From: Neostapfia colusana
Lineage: Eukaryota; Streptophyta; Magnoliopsida; Poales; Poaceae
Assembly: GCA_030760725.1 (NCBI GenBank)
Contig: JASWHV010000090.1
Coordinates: forward strand, 1 to 64,000
DNA: 64,000 nt
Reading direction: 5' to 3'
Position numbers and translations under genes: made by a program. The notes under the pieces were generated by a model. That model was not told the DNA's origin, made no database searches, and saw nothing but the letters and a program-made list of their open reading frames with translations. Numbering within the stretch: position 1 is the first letter of the stretch; each line of letters begins with the position of its first letter. Shown here piece by piece: positions 10,404 through 21,649 of the stretch.

Positions 10404-11180
10404 AAAATTCCCCAGTGTGTTTTGGGTAATGAATAATTTTTGTGTGTGTTTGTGATAGTTCTAACTATATATACACACTAATTGACTGCAATCATCCTGT
10501 GAGTCATGACCCATCCCGTGTATTATAGTCAGAATGCTAGGGAATTGAAAATTTTCCCATGTGCTACTACAGTTTCTCATGTGTTCATTGGCAAACTCGG
10601 TAACTACTCTAAATGAAACCTTAAGTGGACCGATTCACAACACACTAGACACTCAATGTGTGTGTGTATGTGTATCCAGCTTTAATTCACGCATCAACCA
10701 ATTGTATACAGATTGAAAACTTTTTGCACCAATCTCGTCTATGCGTCCAACCACATACTTGAAATTTGATAAATCTACCTTGACCCATGACTAACATTCC
10801 TTTCTCGGAAATAAATATAAATCCCACTCTTCTCAGACGTGTCTGTCACATTGATGAACAAAGTTAATATAAACTTAAGTACTTATATAAGTCTAAAATC
10901 CTAATCTGTAACATAGATGCATAGTTACCTGCGACCAGATCTTCAAACCACTTGAGCTTCTCTGCTTTCATTTCTTCCACCTCCTCTCCTCCCCTTTTTT
11001 ATTTTTCCTATTTTGAGGTTATTTTTATGGGCTATTTTCAGAAGATTTTCATATCGTCCATATGTCTTTCAGGTATTATTTGTGAAAAATAACTGGATTC
11101 TTGGGACCTAGATGATAAGACTCTTTTAGGGAGCTTTCTTTGCTCGACAACTTTCCATGTTCTTTGCACCTGACTCATGT
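10404..11180 (+). repeat. Duplicated spacer unit, copy 1
   Basis: From TTCCCCAGTGTGTTTTGGGT to GACTCATGTGAC this matches 15646-16447. The head of the same unit recurs at 16540-16760 and, shortened, at 18690-18730. It is spacer between MATH-type genes and no coding content is seen. The unit repeats about every 0.9 kb around 15.6-16.7 kb. Confidence 0.8.
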
Positions 11181-11617
11181 GACTCATGCACACTTGGTAT
11201 GTTCAATGGAGTGTTGTGTATATCTATAGGAGTGATGTCCTCATCATCCTCCCCCAATTGAAATTAGAGTCATCCTCGACTCAAACTCATCTTCTCTCAT
11301 GTGTGGGTCCAAATGTGCAATTCCATCAAATCCTCTTTTGCGCATGAAGGAAGGAGGCCAAGGTAGTGGACGATATAGTGCACCATCTCGATGTTCTCCA
11401 TCAAACGAGTGTGCATGTTCACTTGAGCCAGGATCCCAAACAAATAAACACCGTGCCATATTTGTATGTGCAATGATGATGTGCTTGCTCTCATCATTCT
11501 CCCCTTCTTGATGACAAGCCATCCTCGGCTTGCTCGTATGTCCAGCAAAGAGACTTGCTTTGGAGTTAAAATGAGTGCTGTCCATATTGCACAACCGCAG
11601 CGAACAGTGCTTCTCTA

Positions 11618-12840
11618 TTATATGTGGTCCTTGCTGCAAGAAAAAAGTACTAGAAAACTTGACAAGACATTATTAGTGTTAGTGCATCCATTTACTTTAC
11701 CATGTTGTTGCAGCACAAAAGGAGCTTTCTCATTTGAACACATGTAAACTTTATGCACCATAAACACACCATTTTCTTCATAGTTGCCTATAGCATGAAA
11801 ACTATTTCTTGTCAATAAAGGTAATTCAATTTTTAAAAATATTTTTCTCTCTACAGTATGCAGATCACAAAGAGCATCAAATTCAATATAACCCAAAGTA
11901 TTTGGAGAAGACAATAATTTCAGCTCATCAATTTCACAAGTAATGAGAATTAAATGTTTAATTTCAGTACAAGTGGGTGATAAAGTTTCAAGTTCATTCA
12001 CTTATTTTTACATAGGGATATTAGAATTATTAGCACACAACTCTTTCTTAGTGCAAGGATCAGTAGGAAATTCAACATGTGACAATGGTGTATCAATAAA
12101 AGATTCCACTAGGTGCTCCTCGACAACAGCATGATTGGTGGAAAAATTCAGATCCAAAAACTTTTCACCTTCAACAAGTGTATTGTGATATTCGTTACCT
12201 TTATACTCATTTTCAGCAGTAATTTGAGGTGCATTATGAATTGATAGATCTGAACTTTCACAAGAGTTGTTGAATACCTTATTCTCGTTTTTATTTTCTA
12301 CATTTATTTGTTTATGTTCTTGCAAAAGGTTAGGCATAGGAGGAGGTACAATAAGAAAATTTTTCTCAAGGTCATGTATTTCAGTTTTGCAATTAGATAC
12401 ATTAGCAAAAGTTTCTCGCATTAGAATTTTCATATCATTCCATGTCCGAGGTCTTTCTAAATCACTTAAGTTCTTCCACCATGTTAATGCAAAATCAATT
12501 AATACACTAGCAACATTCCTAAGCTTTCTCCTTTCACACATACGACATTGTCTAAAACTCTTTATCAATCTCTATTTTCCAAGAAATATATTCATCATAA
12601 CCAAAATCATCATAAGAAGGAAGAGATGGCAGGATATAATTACTTCTTGTGGAAGGAGTCATGGAGGTCGTCTGAATATCGTGTGAAGCCTAAATTGATG
12701 TGTGATCCAAATTTGTCAATTGTGACCATTATTGATGTTTGATTTTTAGTGAGCAGTTTCATCGTTGTCTTCATCATATCAATCATCTCAACAATTAATT
12801 CATGATTCTTGCTTTTACATGACATTGTTAGTAGCAAACA
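11618..12840 (-). pseudogene. Gag-like gene of the non-autonomous LTR element
   Basis: Minus-strand frames at 12837-12640, 12568-12008 and 12001-11618 form one broken gene. The central part resembles grass retrotransposon Gag: a YDDFGYDEYISWKIEID block near 12610-12570, then FALTWWKNL and RTWNDMKILMRETF. The distal part is polar, Asn/Glu-rich and unrecognised. A stop and frame shift near 12568 and a further break near 12003 interrupt it. No zinc knuckle was seen. Gag-only elements of this kind are mobilised by partners elsewhere. Confidence 0.65.
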
Positions 12841-12849
12841 GAAGGCAAC

Positions 12850-14880
12850 AAAAATATGTTATCCCTATCAACTACAAATGATAATGGCAAAGTGGAAGTA
12901 GAATCACACACTCTCAAGCGTCTTACCACGCTCTTACAAGTGTTCTTACCGACACTGCAGGTGGCAAACGGTGGCCGGTGTGAAGAACCAATCGGGCAAG
13001 GATGATTGCAAAGGTGTATGAATTTAGCTCAAGAAAAAAGTGTAGCTTGGAAGACACTTCATATAGTAGCAAGGATTTATAAAAAATGAGATCGAATAGT
13101 AAAGTTGAATAAGTGTCCAAAGTACTTGTCAAAGTTGCTGGTCTAAATGTGTTCCTAGTAGTTTAAGCTAGCAAGACATGTAACAAAATCAAATGACACA
13201 AAGGATGCAAGCACTTTTTTTTGTTTTTTCCTTTTTTGTGCGGCTTTTGTATATTTTTTCTGCACTTGCCTTTTTTCTTTTGTCTTCCTTTCTTTTTCAG
13301 AATGTGCTGCAAAAGAAGAACACGATTCACACCAATCAAAGATATCTCTTTGGTTTGCCACAGATTTTCTTCTCAATCTTCCAAGAACAATTAGGCACCC
13401 TTATAGGCCCCAAATCCAAAAACTTACACCAGCAAGATTATAGATCTATCTCTCTTATTTTTATTAAAGTATATAAAAGACCTATTTTTTATCTAAACTG
13501 TAGGAGATATTGTCCTCGAAATACAGACTGTTCAGAAATTCTAGATGAAGAACAGATTAAGATCTAACACAGTTTTGACCATGATAACTGTATTTCCTGG
13601 AAATCACATGAATACGAAAGTTGTATATAACTTCTCAAGCTTTCCAGAAGTACAAGAACAACAAAAATCCAAGTTCTTATGAGCGAGATATGATTGAAAT
13701 ACTAAACTGGACAGAAATGAATCTAATCTAGACGTGATGACGTGATTCAAAAGGATGAATCAACACAATGCAAAACTCAAACTAAAACCAAAAACACTTT
13801 CTAAACCAGCAATATGACTCAACCACAGACACAAACTCAACAAAACCAATCTGAAAAACAAAGTTGCAAAGGCTCAATGGTGGTTTGGACAAAGTGATGA
13901 ATCAATCAACTAAATTACAAGTTTTTTGTGTCTTTTTTGTGGACTCTTGGTATGAAAACAAAACTTATCTATTGGATAGGTGAAATTACCTAACGTGAAA
14001 CCTAGAAGTTCATACCAATTTATGAGTGAGAAGAGTATAGTAGTAAGCCCGATCTTCCGATAGGTAATTGATAAGTCAATAAATGGAGATCTCAAAGTTG
14101 ATGATCAGAGGCTCTCGAGGAGAACACAAACATCCCCTGCAATCACTACACCACCGCTCAGTTGGTTATCAACCGTGCTTCACACGCTTGACCTCAAGGC
14201 TAATCCCTACAAGTGCAACTGAGAACACGAGCAAGAACGAAGAAGAAGCAATATGAATTGCTAAGTTGAGGTCTCACAAACCGATGAACGGCGAAACTGT
14301 GTATAACAGATTAATCTAAGCAAACCCAATTGTTTGTGGTGGCTAAAATGGAGTATAAATAGGTGGGAGTATATCTAAGGGATGATGGGGTCGTGACTTA
14401 ACCCTAAGACACGAAAATAATGGACTTTCATTTGATACAAGGCCCAATGGCCCAATACGGTGGCGCAGCAACCTGACAGATTCAAAACTCAAATTTATTT
14501 CGACGATTCCTGTCCACTCATTAGGAATTTTGAATGGGACCAGCGGAATTGGAAAGGTTATCCTCTCCCCTTTCCGTGCATATGTAGAGCATCCAAAATG
14601 GAGTCCGGAGCGTCCTGGGCATCCGTTTGAAGGTGAACTGCTCCTGGATTCCAAGTTGGACTCGATTTCGAATTGGGCTGGGCCTCTATCTTCTTTGGGC
14701 GTATTCTCTGATCCTCCACGCCCCTAAGACTTCCTACAAGTACTCCTTGAAGAGCTCCATGGATCCTAATCACAATTAATTTATTAGGTAGCAATCTATT
14801 CTCAAAAACATATAAGGAAACATATGAGAACGAGCTCAGATCTAAATTCAATTGTTGTATGTGAACTCTAATAATTCCAT
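12850..14880. other. Leader and LTR region of the gag-only element
   Basis: Upstream (in element sense) of the gag relic. No coding frame resembling a known family is seen on either strand. It should hold the leader and most of the 5-prime LTR, but I could not place their border. Confidence 0.4.
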
Positions 14881-14935
14881 CTTGTATGTTCAATGGAGTG
14901 TTGTGTGTATCTATAGGAGTGATGTCCTCATCAGG

Positions 14936-15645
14936 AGCCAAGCTAACTTTGGTTCTGGACTTATGTCACCTGCTGGGGAGTACACTGTACACCAAGTGTT
15001 CAGATGCCAGGTGAGGAGTATTGCGGTGTTTGCACATTAAGTATGTGTGGGCGTGGTTCTCCAGGCCAGGACACCGCCGTCAAGGATTAGCATTGTTTTC
15101 CTATCTGCTAATTCTCCACATTCTGGAATCTGTTAGTAGTGTTACGCATACAGGTAGTAAAGAAGTGGGGAGTGATGGTCACGGCCAAAATTTGTGTGTT
15201 TACTCCATGCCAAGTGGATTCAAGGCAAAAGGAGGGTGTTGGTTTGCAGTGCCGAAAAAACTCCTCATGTGTGCCTTTTGTGTTTTCCTTGCGTAAGTGA
15301 TTTAGTGGCCGGGCAACCATGAAATGATTATCGACTGCTAGTTCAGGGAGGCTGCTAAGAAAGGTACCGAAACCGATTCAGTCAACAACTGCCCTCTGAC
15401 TTCGGTTCGTGAAATCACCTCTCAGCTCTCAAAGTGTCTGTTGACACAGCAAATATATGAACCAACTGTGTCCATCAGCTGATGCCTGCTTGTTGAAGGC
15501 ATTGAGATGAAAATCCTTTGATTATGTTGATCTGTAGTCGCAGTGTATCTGTTGTCACTTATATAATCGCTCATCACATCCATTTGTAACATTATTAACA
15601 CTTACTGAAATTAACAAAAACAGACGGCACAATTCAATTTCAAAC
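14936..15645 (+). repeat. Duplicated MATH-gene 3-prime flank, copy 2
   Basis: Matches 4118-4531 plus 7097-7330 and shows the uninterrupted site of CACTA A near 15357-15361. In this copy the flank jumps at about 15645 directly into the spacer unit, so the hAT relic is absent. The MATH exon expected upstream is also missing, replaced by the gag-only element. Confidence 0.8.
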
Positions 15646-16760
15646 CGAATTCCCCAGTGTGTTTTGTGTAATGAATAATTACCTTGTGTGGTTGTGATAG
15701 TTATAACTATATATACACACTAATTGACTGCAATCATCTTGTGAGTCATGATCCATCCCGTGTATTAAAGTCAGAATGCTAGGGAATTGAAAATTTTCCC
15801 ATGTGCTACTACAGTTTCACATGTGTTCATTGCCAACACTCGGTAACTACTCTAAATGAAACCTTAAGTGGACCGATTCACAACATACTGGACATTCAAT
15901 GTGTGTGTGTGTATGTGGATCCAGTTTTAATTCACACATCAACCAATTGTATACAGATTGAAAACGTTTAGCACCAATCTCGTCTATGCGTCCGACCACA
16001 TACTTGAAATTCGATAAATCTACCTTGACCCATGACTAACATTTCTTTCTCGGAAATAAACATAAATCCCACTCTTCTCTGACATGTCTGTCACACTGAT
16101 GAACAAAGTTAATATAAACTTAAGTACTTATATAACCCTAAAATCCTAATTTGTAACATAGATACTTAGTTACCGGCGACCAGATCTTCAAACCACCAGA
16201 GCTTCACTGCTTTCCTTTCTTCTACCTCCTCTCCTCCTCTCTTTTATTTTTCCTATTTTGAGGTTATTTTTATGGGCTATTTTCAGGTGATTTTCAGAAG
16301 ATTTTCATATCGTCCATATGTCTTTCAGGTATTATTTGTGAAAAATATCTGGATTCTAGTAACCTAGATGATCAGACTCTTTTAGGAAGCTTTCTTCGCT
16401 CGAAAACCTTCCATGTTCTTTGCACCTGACTCATGTGACACACGTTAATATAAAGCAACCTTAGTTTTATTATTATCTAGTTGATGGAAGTTTGATCTTC
16501 CCGAGTGTCAAATTTTAGTCCCGTGTGTATTTCACAACATACAAAAAATTCTCCAGTGTTTTCTGGGTAATGGATGATTTCCTTGTATGTTTGGATAATT
16601 CTAACTATATACACACACTAATTGACCGCCATCTACCTGTGAGTCATGACCCATCCCATGTGTTACATTCAAAATGCTAGGGAATTAATTGAAGATTTAC
16701 CCATATGCTACTACAGTTTCCCATGTGTTAACTGCCAACACTTGGTAGTTACTCTAATTT
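15646..16760 (+). repeat. Duplicated spacer unit, copy 2 and start of copy 3
   Basis: 15646-16447 matches 10404-11180. From 16540 the unit starts again (CTCCAGTGTTTTCTGGGTAA). Partial copies in tandem suggest unequal crossing-over within the MATH cluster. No genes are seen. Confidence 0.75.
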
Positions 16761-16844
16761 TCCTGTGTGTCTTTAAGCTTTTGGCACTAGGAGGGTTCCC
16801 GCTTCTAGCTGTTGACCATGGGGCGTTAATGAACGGTGGTTTGT

Positions 16845-17220
16845 ATCTCCAGTGTGTCCGGCACCGGGAAGATGGAGCTGACACTCGAGTTCGCACATAG
16901 TCACGCTCCTGAGTACAAAGAAGGTGCTCTGAGTGCAAGGCGAGAGACATTACATCTGCCAGACCTACCTCAAGCTCGCCGACTACCCCAGCATGATTGT
17001 CCATCTAGCCAGCAGAAGGAGCCTTCACGACATCGAGGGCGACACCATCGCAAAGATCTGAAAGGAGCTCGTCCTTGAGGTCCTCTACCTCTCGGTCATC
17101 GACAACCTTGAGAGCGAGAAGGACTGGTGGGATGGCTGGGTCCAACAGGAGCTCCTGCCCCATGCCGGCAAGCGCACCCACGTCATCATCACAACGCGGC
17201 TAGCAAGCGAAGGACCGGTG
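16845..17220 (+). pseudogene. STAND/NB-ARC-like NTPase fragment
   Basis: Two adjoining frames read like the nucleotide-binding part of plant P-loop proteins of the TIR-NBS-TPR / NB-ARC-like class. First come a P-loop-like SGTGKMELTLEFAH (Lys followed by Met instead of Thr) and APEYK. After a frame change come TYLKLADYPSMIV, a stop, and VIDNLESEKDWWD, ELLPHAGKRTHVIITTRL. The last block resembles Walker B and RNBS-B-type motifs. One frameshift and one in-frame stop (near 17058) break it, and nothing before or after continues the protein. Assignment to the TNP-like class rests on memory of the DNLESEKDWWD motif. The broad NTPase assignment is safer. Confidence 0.65.
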
Positions 17221-17685
17221 AGATGAGGCCTGAGAACTTGAGGAGTGGTCATGCCTGAATCTGGCAAACAGGAGGCCCTGCCCCTCCTTGCTCCCTTTCG
17301 GCAGTAAAGAAACTGATAGACGGGACAACACCGCGCCAAGCAAAAAGATGGCGGCGGCAGTGCAGGGAGGGAGAGGCCCATGGTGGCGCTAAGAGGGAGA
17401 GGTCATCAGCTGCAGAGACTAGATGAATGGAATCGGGAGAGTCAGGTGAGGGAAGAAGGTTACCCATGGAAAAGTGGCTCGCTTATCGAAAACGTGAGTT
17501 AGAGTCCGCTTACCAGAGAATCGACTTTGCTATTGTTTTTACGCTTTTCTAAAAATCAGCCTAGGAGATAATCTTAAATTTAAGCATCGCGTTTCGGTGG
17601 GATTTTCGCTTAATTTTAATGATATGACGATTATAAGAGAAACCAAACAGGGCCCTAATAAGACTGTGATCATCTACCTAGAGCA
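17221..17685. other. Spacer, possible MITE terminus near 17654
   Basis: No gene recognised. GAAACCAAACAGGGCCC followed by TAA near 17638-17657 looks like the right end of a Tourist-like MITE with a TAA target. I did not find the matching left end. Confidence 0.3.
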
Positions 17686-17689
17686 CGGG

Positions 17690-18540
17690 AACAATATCAC
17701 GTCATTTTATTGGCAAGCATCTTGAGCTGGGTTGTAGTTTGGCATGGTTCCCAAGTGGGACAAACATGTTGAAGTCCATTGATCTCACAAATGACCACTT
17801 TTGCTCATGACATAAGTGATTCATGCTTAGTAGAACGCTTAAAACTCTTCTATCTCCAAGATAATGACAACCTAAGAATCTAGTGTGACCTAACTATTAT
17901 TACACCCGTCGAGCTCATATGAGACTAGGGTGGAGCCAACCGAGATTGATCTTCCTCCTTCTGACATCGATCTGCATTTTGGAAAAAGTTTTGGAGGACA
18001 AGGCTATACAAAATGCACATTTTTTGTTGGATGAGATACCCTCCCTGTTCAAACTATTTTTCTTGTGGCACAATAGCCTGTCTTCAAGGTAGAGCTCTAT
18101 GGACCGACAAAGAAGACAGGGTCTGGAAAACACAAACCCTGCAGTGTTTAGGGTCATATTGGTTTTGTTCTATCGTGATGGATGCTACCATATTTGATCC
18201 GACGGTGTTATATCAGATTGAAATGACGCAACGGTTGCTTGTGGCAGAAGATCAATATGGCATGGACACACTGGAGTTGGTGTATCAGAGCATCCTAGCC
18301 AAACACCTTAATGTGGAGACACAATGGCGGGGAAACTAGATTTTCTTCGCCAACATCATAGCTTACAGAGACTTAATGATGCGTTAATTAAATTCATAGA
18401 ATGTTTACATGAGAGGTATGCTAATGTGGCAACCCAGGTATATGCAAGGTTCAAGCGATCTTGCCCATATGTCTTTGATGCCTTTTTTAACAAGAAATTG
18501 CATTTTGAGAACATAAATGATCTTCTTATTTTAAGGTAGG
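17690..18540 (+). pseudogene. MATH-BTB (BPM/MBTB) pseudogene
   Basis: The second half of a MATH domain (WFPSGTNMLKSIDLTND, then LKLFYLQDNDNLRI and a stop where Gln is expected) is followed by a MATH-BTB linker-like PPSDIDLHFG. BTB remnants follow: PVFKVELYGP near 18080, MDAT near 18180 and LLVAEDQYGMDTLEL near 18236-18280. The BPM-type C-terminal helices come last: QHHSLQRLNDA and FKRSCPYVFDAFF, ending about 18540. At least three frame changes and several stops separate them, and part of the BTB core is deleted. Full family members act as CUL3 substrate adaptors. This copy cannot. It aligns directly with the MATH genes at 3120 and 19003 and so shows what they have lost. Confidence 0.85.
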
Positions 18541-18992
18541 TTTTCTTTGCTCAACAACCTTCCACGTCATTTGCGCTTGACCCTTTGGACATGTTAATAT
18601 AAAGCAATCTTAGTTTCATGACTCTCTAGACGTTGGAAGTTGGATCTTCCTGAGTATCCAACTAATGTCCCGTGTGTATTTCACACCACACAAAAAAAGT
18701 CCCTGTGTGTTTTAGGTAATACTAACTATATATACACTAATTAAAGAGTACTCAATTTTTTCATGATGATCTTACTGAATCAGATTAAATTCGTATTCTG
18801 GAATAAAATAATAGTTTGTTTTTCGAGTTCATTTATAATTCCCGTCATCATTACGCTAGTCTTTGCCACCGTTATTACCCTCCCTTCACTTCATGTTTTG
18901 TACATGCTGTTAAATCTTCATGTTGTTTATAGGACACATGTAATATCTACAAAAACTAAAGAACATTAAGTTCTTTTTAATCTCGGGTGCAG
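18541..18992. other. Spacer before the second MATH copy
   Basis: 18541-18730 matches the duplicated spacer around 16380-16580 in shortened form. 18950-18992 matches the intron end upstream of MATH copy 1 and includes the acceptor CTCGGGTGCAG. Nothing else is recognised. Confidence 0.55.
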
Positions 18993-19002
18993 GAAAGAAA
19001 GG

Positions 19003-19493
19003 AATGGCATCAAGGACAACATCGACGGCACGCATGGAGGCGGAAACTGAAACCCATGTGATCTTGGTAGATGGCTATAGCCAGAAGAAGGGCATGGGTT
19101 ACCGGAAACTTTTTCAGGATGGAATCTTTCAAGGCCGGAGGCTTGGACTGGTCGATCCGTTTCTACCCTGACGGGCTAAATGAGATGTACAAGGAGTACA
19201 TAGGCATCTGCCTTGACCTCGTAAGCAGCAACACTAAGGCCCAGGTCAACTACGATATCCGTTTTGTGGGTCATCACCATGAGATGGATGGCACAGTGTC
19301 GTGGTTCCCAGGTGGTAAGGACATCTTCAAATCCAGCGACCCCACAAACAATCGGTCTTGCCTGCGACACAGGGGGTTCATGCGTAGGAGTACGCTTGAG
19401 TGCTTCTGTCTCCAGGATGACAGCATGACAATACAGTGTGACTTCACTGTCATTACACAGTCAAGGTTACATGAGACTGGTGTAGCCGATTGA
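19003..19493 (+). pseudogene. MATH-domain gene copy 2, frameshifted
   Basis: Very similar to the gene at 3120-3617 from the start codon to the stop. After the start at 19003 there is a short in-frame deletion near the N-terminus. A one-base gain near 19101-19108 (GGTTACCGG versus GGTATCAGC) then shifts the frame before the conserved FF-R-E-F block. The remaining MATH domain is open to the stop at 19491 in the shifted frame, with KAGGLDWSIRFYPDG, VSWFPGGKDIF and CLQDDSMTIQC intact. An ATG at 19071 in that frame could start a 140-residue product lacking the first MATH strand. Intron acceptor and terminator contexts match copy 1. A recent pseudogene is most likely. Confidence 0.8.
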
Positions 19494-19744
19494 GATCTCG
19501 GATTGAGCAAATCAGATCATATGTGTGGTTCTGCATACAGTGTCATCATCTTTAGTGGTCAGACATGCATTGATGCGCCATGGCGTGTTGTTTTCACAAC
19601 ATGTTAGCTTTCGTGGCATTGTCTTTGAAGTTATCATACTGTTTCTATCTTACCTTTATCATATCAGTAGGGTAAAATAACCTTTCTTGATGAGTTTCAT
19701 GTGGATGGCCGAAGTCCCTTATTAATGTTTCTTTATTTATATTT

Positions 19745-20690
19745 GATAGTCTGTGCCAAGTGGATTCAAGGCAAAAGGAGGGTGCTGGTGTGCAGTGCCG
19801 AAAAAACTCCTCATGTGTGCCATTTGTGCTTTCTTTGCGCAAGTGATTTAGTGGCCGGGCCAACGTGAAATGATTATTGACTGCTAGTTCAGGGAGGCTG
19901 CTGAGAAAGGTACCGAAACCAATTTAGTCAACAACTGCCCTCTGTCTTCAGTTCATGAAATCACCTCTCAACTCTCAAAGTGTCTGTTGACAGCAAATAT
20001 ATGAACCAACTGTGTCCTTCATCAACTGCTGCCTGCTTATTGAAGGCATTGAGATGAAAATCCTTTGTTTATGTTGATCTGCAGTCATGGTGTATCTGTT
20101 GTCACTTATATAATCGCTCATCACATCCATTTGTAGCATATATTAACACTTACCTGAAATTAACAAAAACAGATGGCACAGTTCTATTTCAAACCGAACA
20201 ATATATAGGTCCGTTGACGATTAAGATTGCTAAATCTGACAATTTGGAGAAACCACCCAAACAGTTTTGATGATGTGATCAAAAGGCAGATTCAACATCA
20301 CCAATGTTTAGTTCTCACCGAGACCATCAAAATTGATATGTGGAACATTCAATTTAGACTTTGGATACAAAAGATATGATATTTGGAAGTTTCTAGCTAT
20401 AAGGAAACTGGTCAGAACTGGTCAGTCTGGTTTTTAAAATAGGTCAAACTGGTTTTAACAGTCCAAACAGAGTTAGAATTAGATTGCATTAAATATTTAT
20501 AATATTTTCAATACGGGACAAAATCTCTTGTCCTATAAATATAAAGGGCCACAACCAATTAAATGTGTCATCACCGACCGATCAAATCAATTTATATTTA
20601 GTTTTTACCTTTTATCTCTTTCTACCCTGATTTCTATCTTATTCCCATCTGTTGTTCTTCCTTTGTCCCGACAGCGATTGAAAGTGTTCT
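19745..20690 (+). repeat. Duplicated MATH-gene 3-prime flank, copy 3
   Basis: Matches 4380-4531 plus 7097-7850, with the uninterrupted CACTA A target (GCTGAGAAAGG) at 19900-19908. It leads into hAT copy 2 in the same order as copy 1. No gene is seen in this flank. Confidence 0.8.
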
Positions 20691-21649
20691 AGATATCATG
20701 CCGATGCTAGGACAACCCAATGCGAGCTTGCCCTGACAAGATCCCTCCCTATTGTTGGTAAGAAAGGACAGGTGTGACCATGCTCAAATGCCACACGTGA
20801 GGACAAAGAGAAGTGAATAAAACTGTTGAAGATTCTAGAAAAGCTAAAAAGGCTAGACGAGGAAAAAAAGAGGTTAGAGGTACTTCTATGATTGATGTTT
20901 CATTGGACAAAGAAGATGCCACGAGGCTTTATGAGATGGAAAGCTCTAAACCATAAGTAGTAGATCCTATGGACAAGTTCACCTTGCCTCTTGACTCTAG
21001 TCCTTTGGGTTCATCTAAGAAGTTGTAGCAGCCAAAAATCTGTGAGCATATAATGAAAGAAGGATTGCACAAGCTGAAGAGATATATTGCAAGGTGGCTG
21101 CATATACAAGGTAAATGAACCAATATCTGTTACATACTCTTGCAGTCTTATATATTGATTGTTATTATGTATTGCTTCAGTATATTCTGGTTTCTAACCT
21201 TGATCTGCTTAAATTTCAAGGATACATTTCAATGTCATCAATTGTGAACAGTTTGACCAATTGCTAGAAGTTACTGACCATTTTGAGCCAGGTGTGAAGA
21301 AGTCCTATCAACATGAGTTGAGAAACTATTGCATGAGGAAGTGGAATATACAAAGAAGATGTTGAAGGTTCAAAGAACAATGATAGGACAAAACTGGATG
21401 CTCTATTATGGCTGATGAATTGACAAATCAAAATAGGACAAGCATAATGAGCTTATATATCAATTATAGCATTGGAACAACTCTTATTGTGTCAAAGGAG
21501 GCCTCAACTGAGTCCCACACTCGAGAATTAATCTTTCAATATGTGAATAGATGTAAGAAAGTAGAGACTGATAAGGTTATTCAAGTGGTCACGAATAATG
21601 CTTCAAATAACATGGCAACAAAGGACATGTTGTATATCAAGAGGCCCAA
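20690..21649 (+). pseudogene. hAT transposase pseudogene copy 2, truncated by an LTR
   Basis: Closely parallels 7830-8770: FEPGVKKSYQHELRNYC near 21290-21330 and VIQVVTNNASNNMATKD near 21573-21625. It stops abruptly at 21649 after the KRP codons, where a Gypsy-type LTR begins. The downstream half present in copy 1 is not found after the insertion. Several frame breaks are shared with copy 1, so decay began before duplication. Confidence 0.8.

Larger units (their letters stand above)
11183..14933 (-). mobile_element. Gag-only LTR retroelement, non-autonomous
   Basis: A repeat of about 53 bp (TGATGAGGACATCACTCCTA on the minus strand) occurs at 11193-11245 and 14881-14933. The inner side of the left copy carries a polypurine tract (TTGGGGGAGGA on the minus strand, just above 11245). 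This marks the start of a 3-prime LTR, mostly lost, and the opposite end of the 5-prime LTR. Outside both ends the duplicated host spacer resumes. Inside there is only a gag-like gene on the minus strand, with no protease, reverse transcriptase or integrase. The inner border of the 5-prime LTR and the PBS were not found. Confidence 0.65.

Noticed and set aside
17221..17685. Complete Tourist MITE
   Set aside because: Only a right-end-like CCAAACAGGGCCC-TAA was found. There is no matching left terminus.
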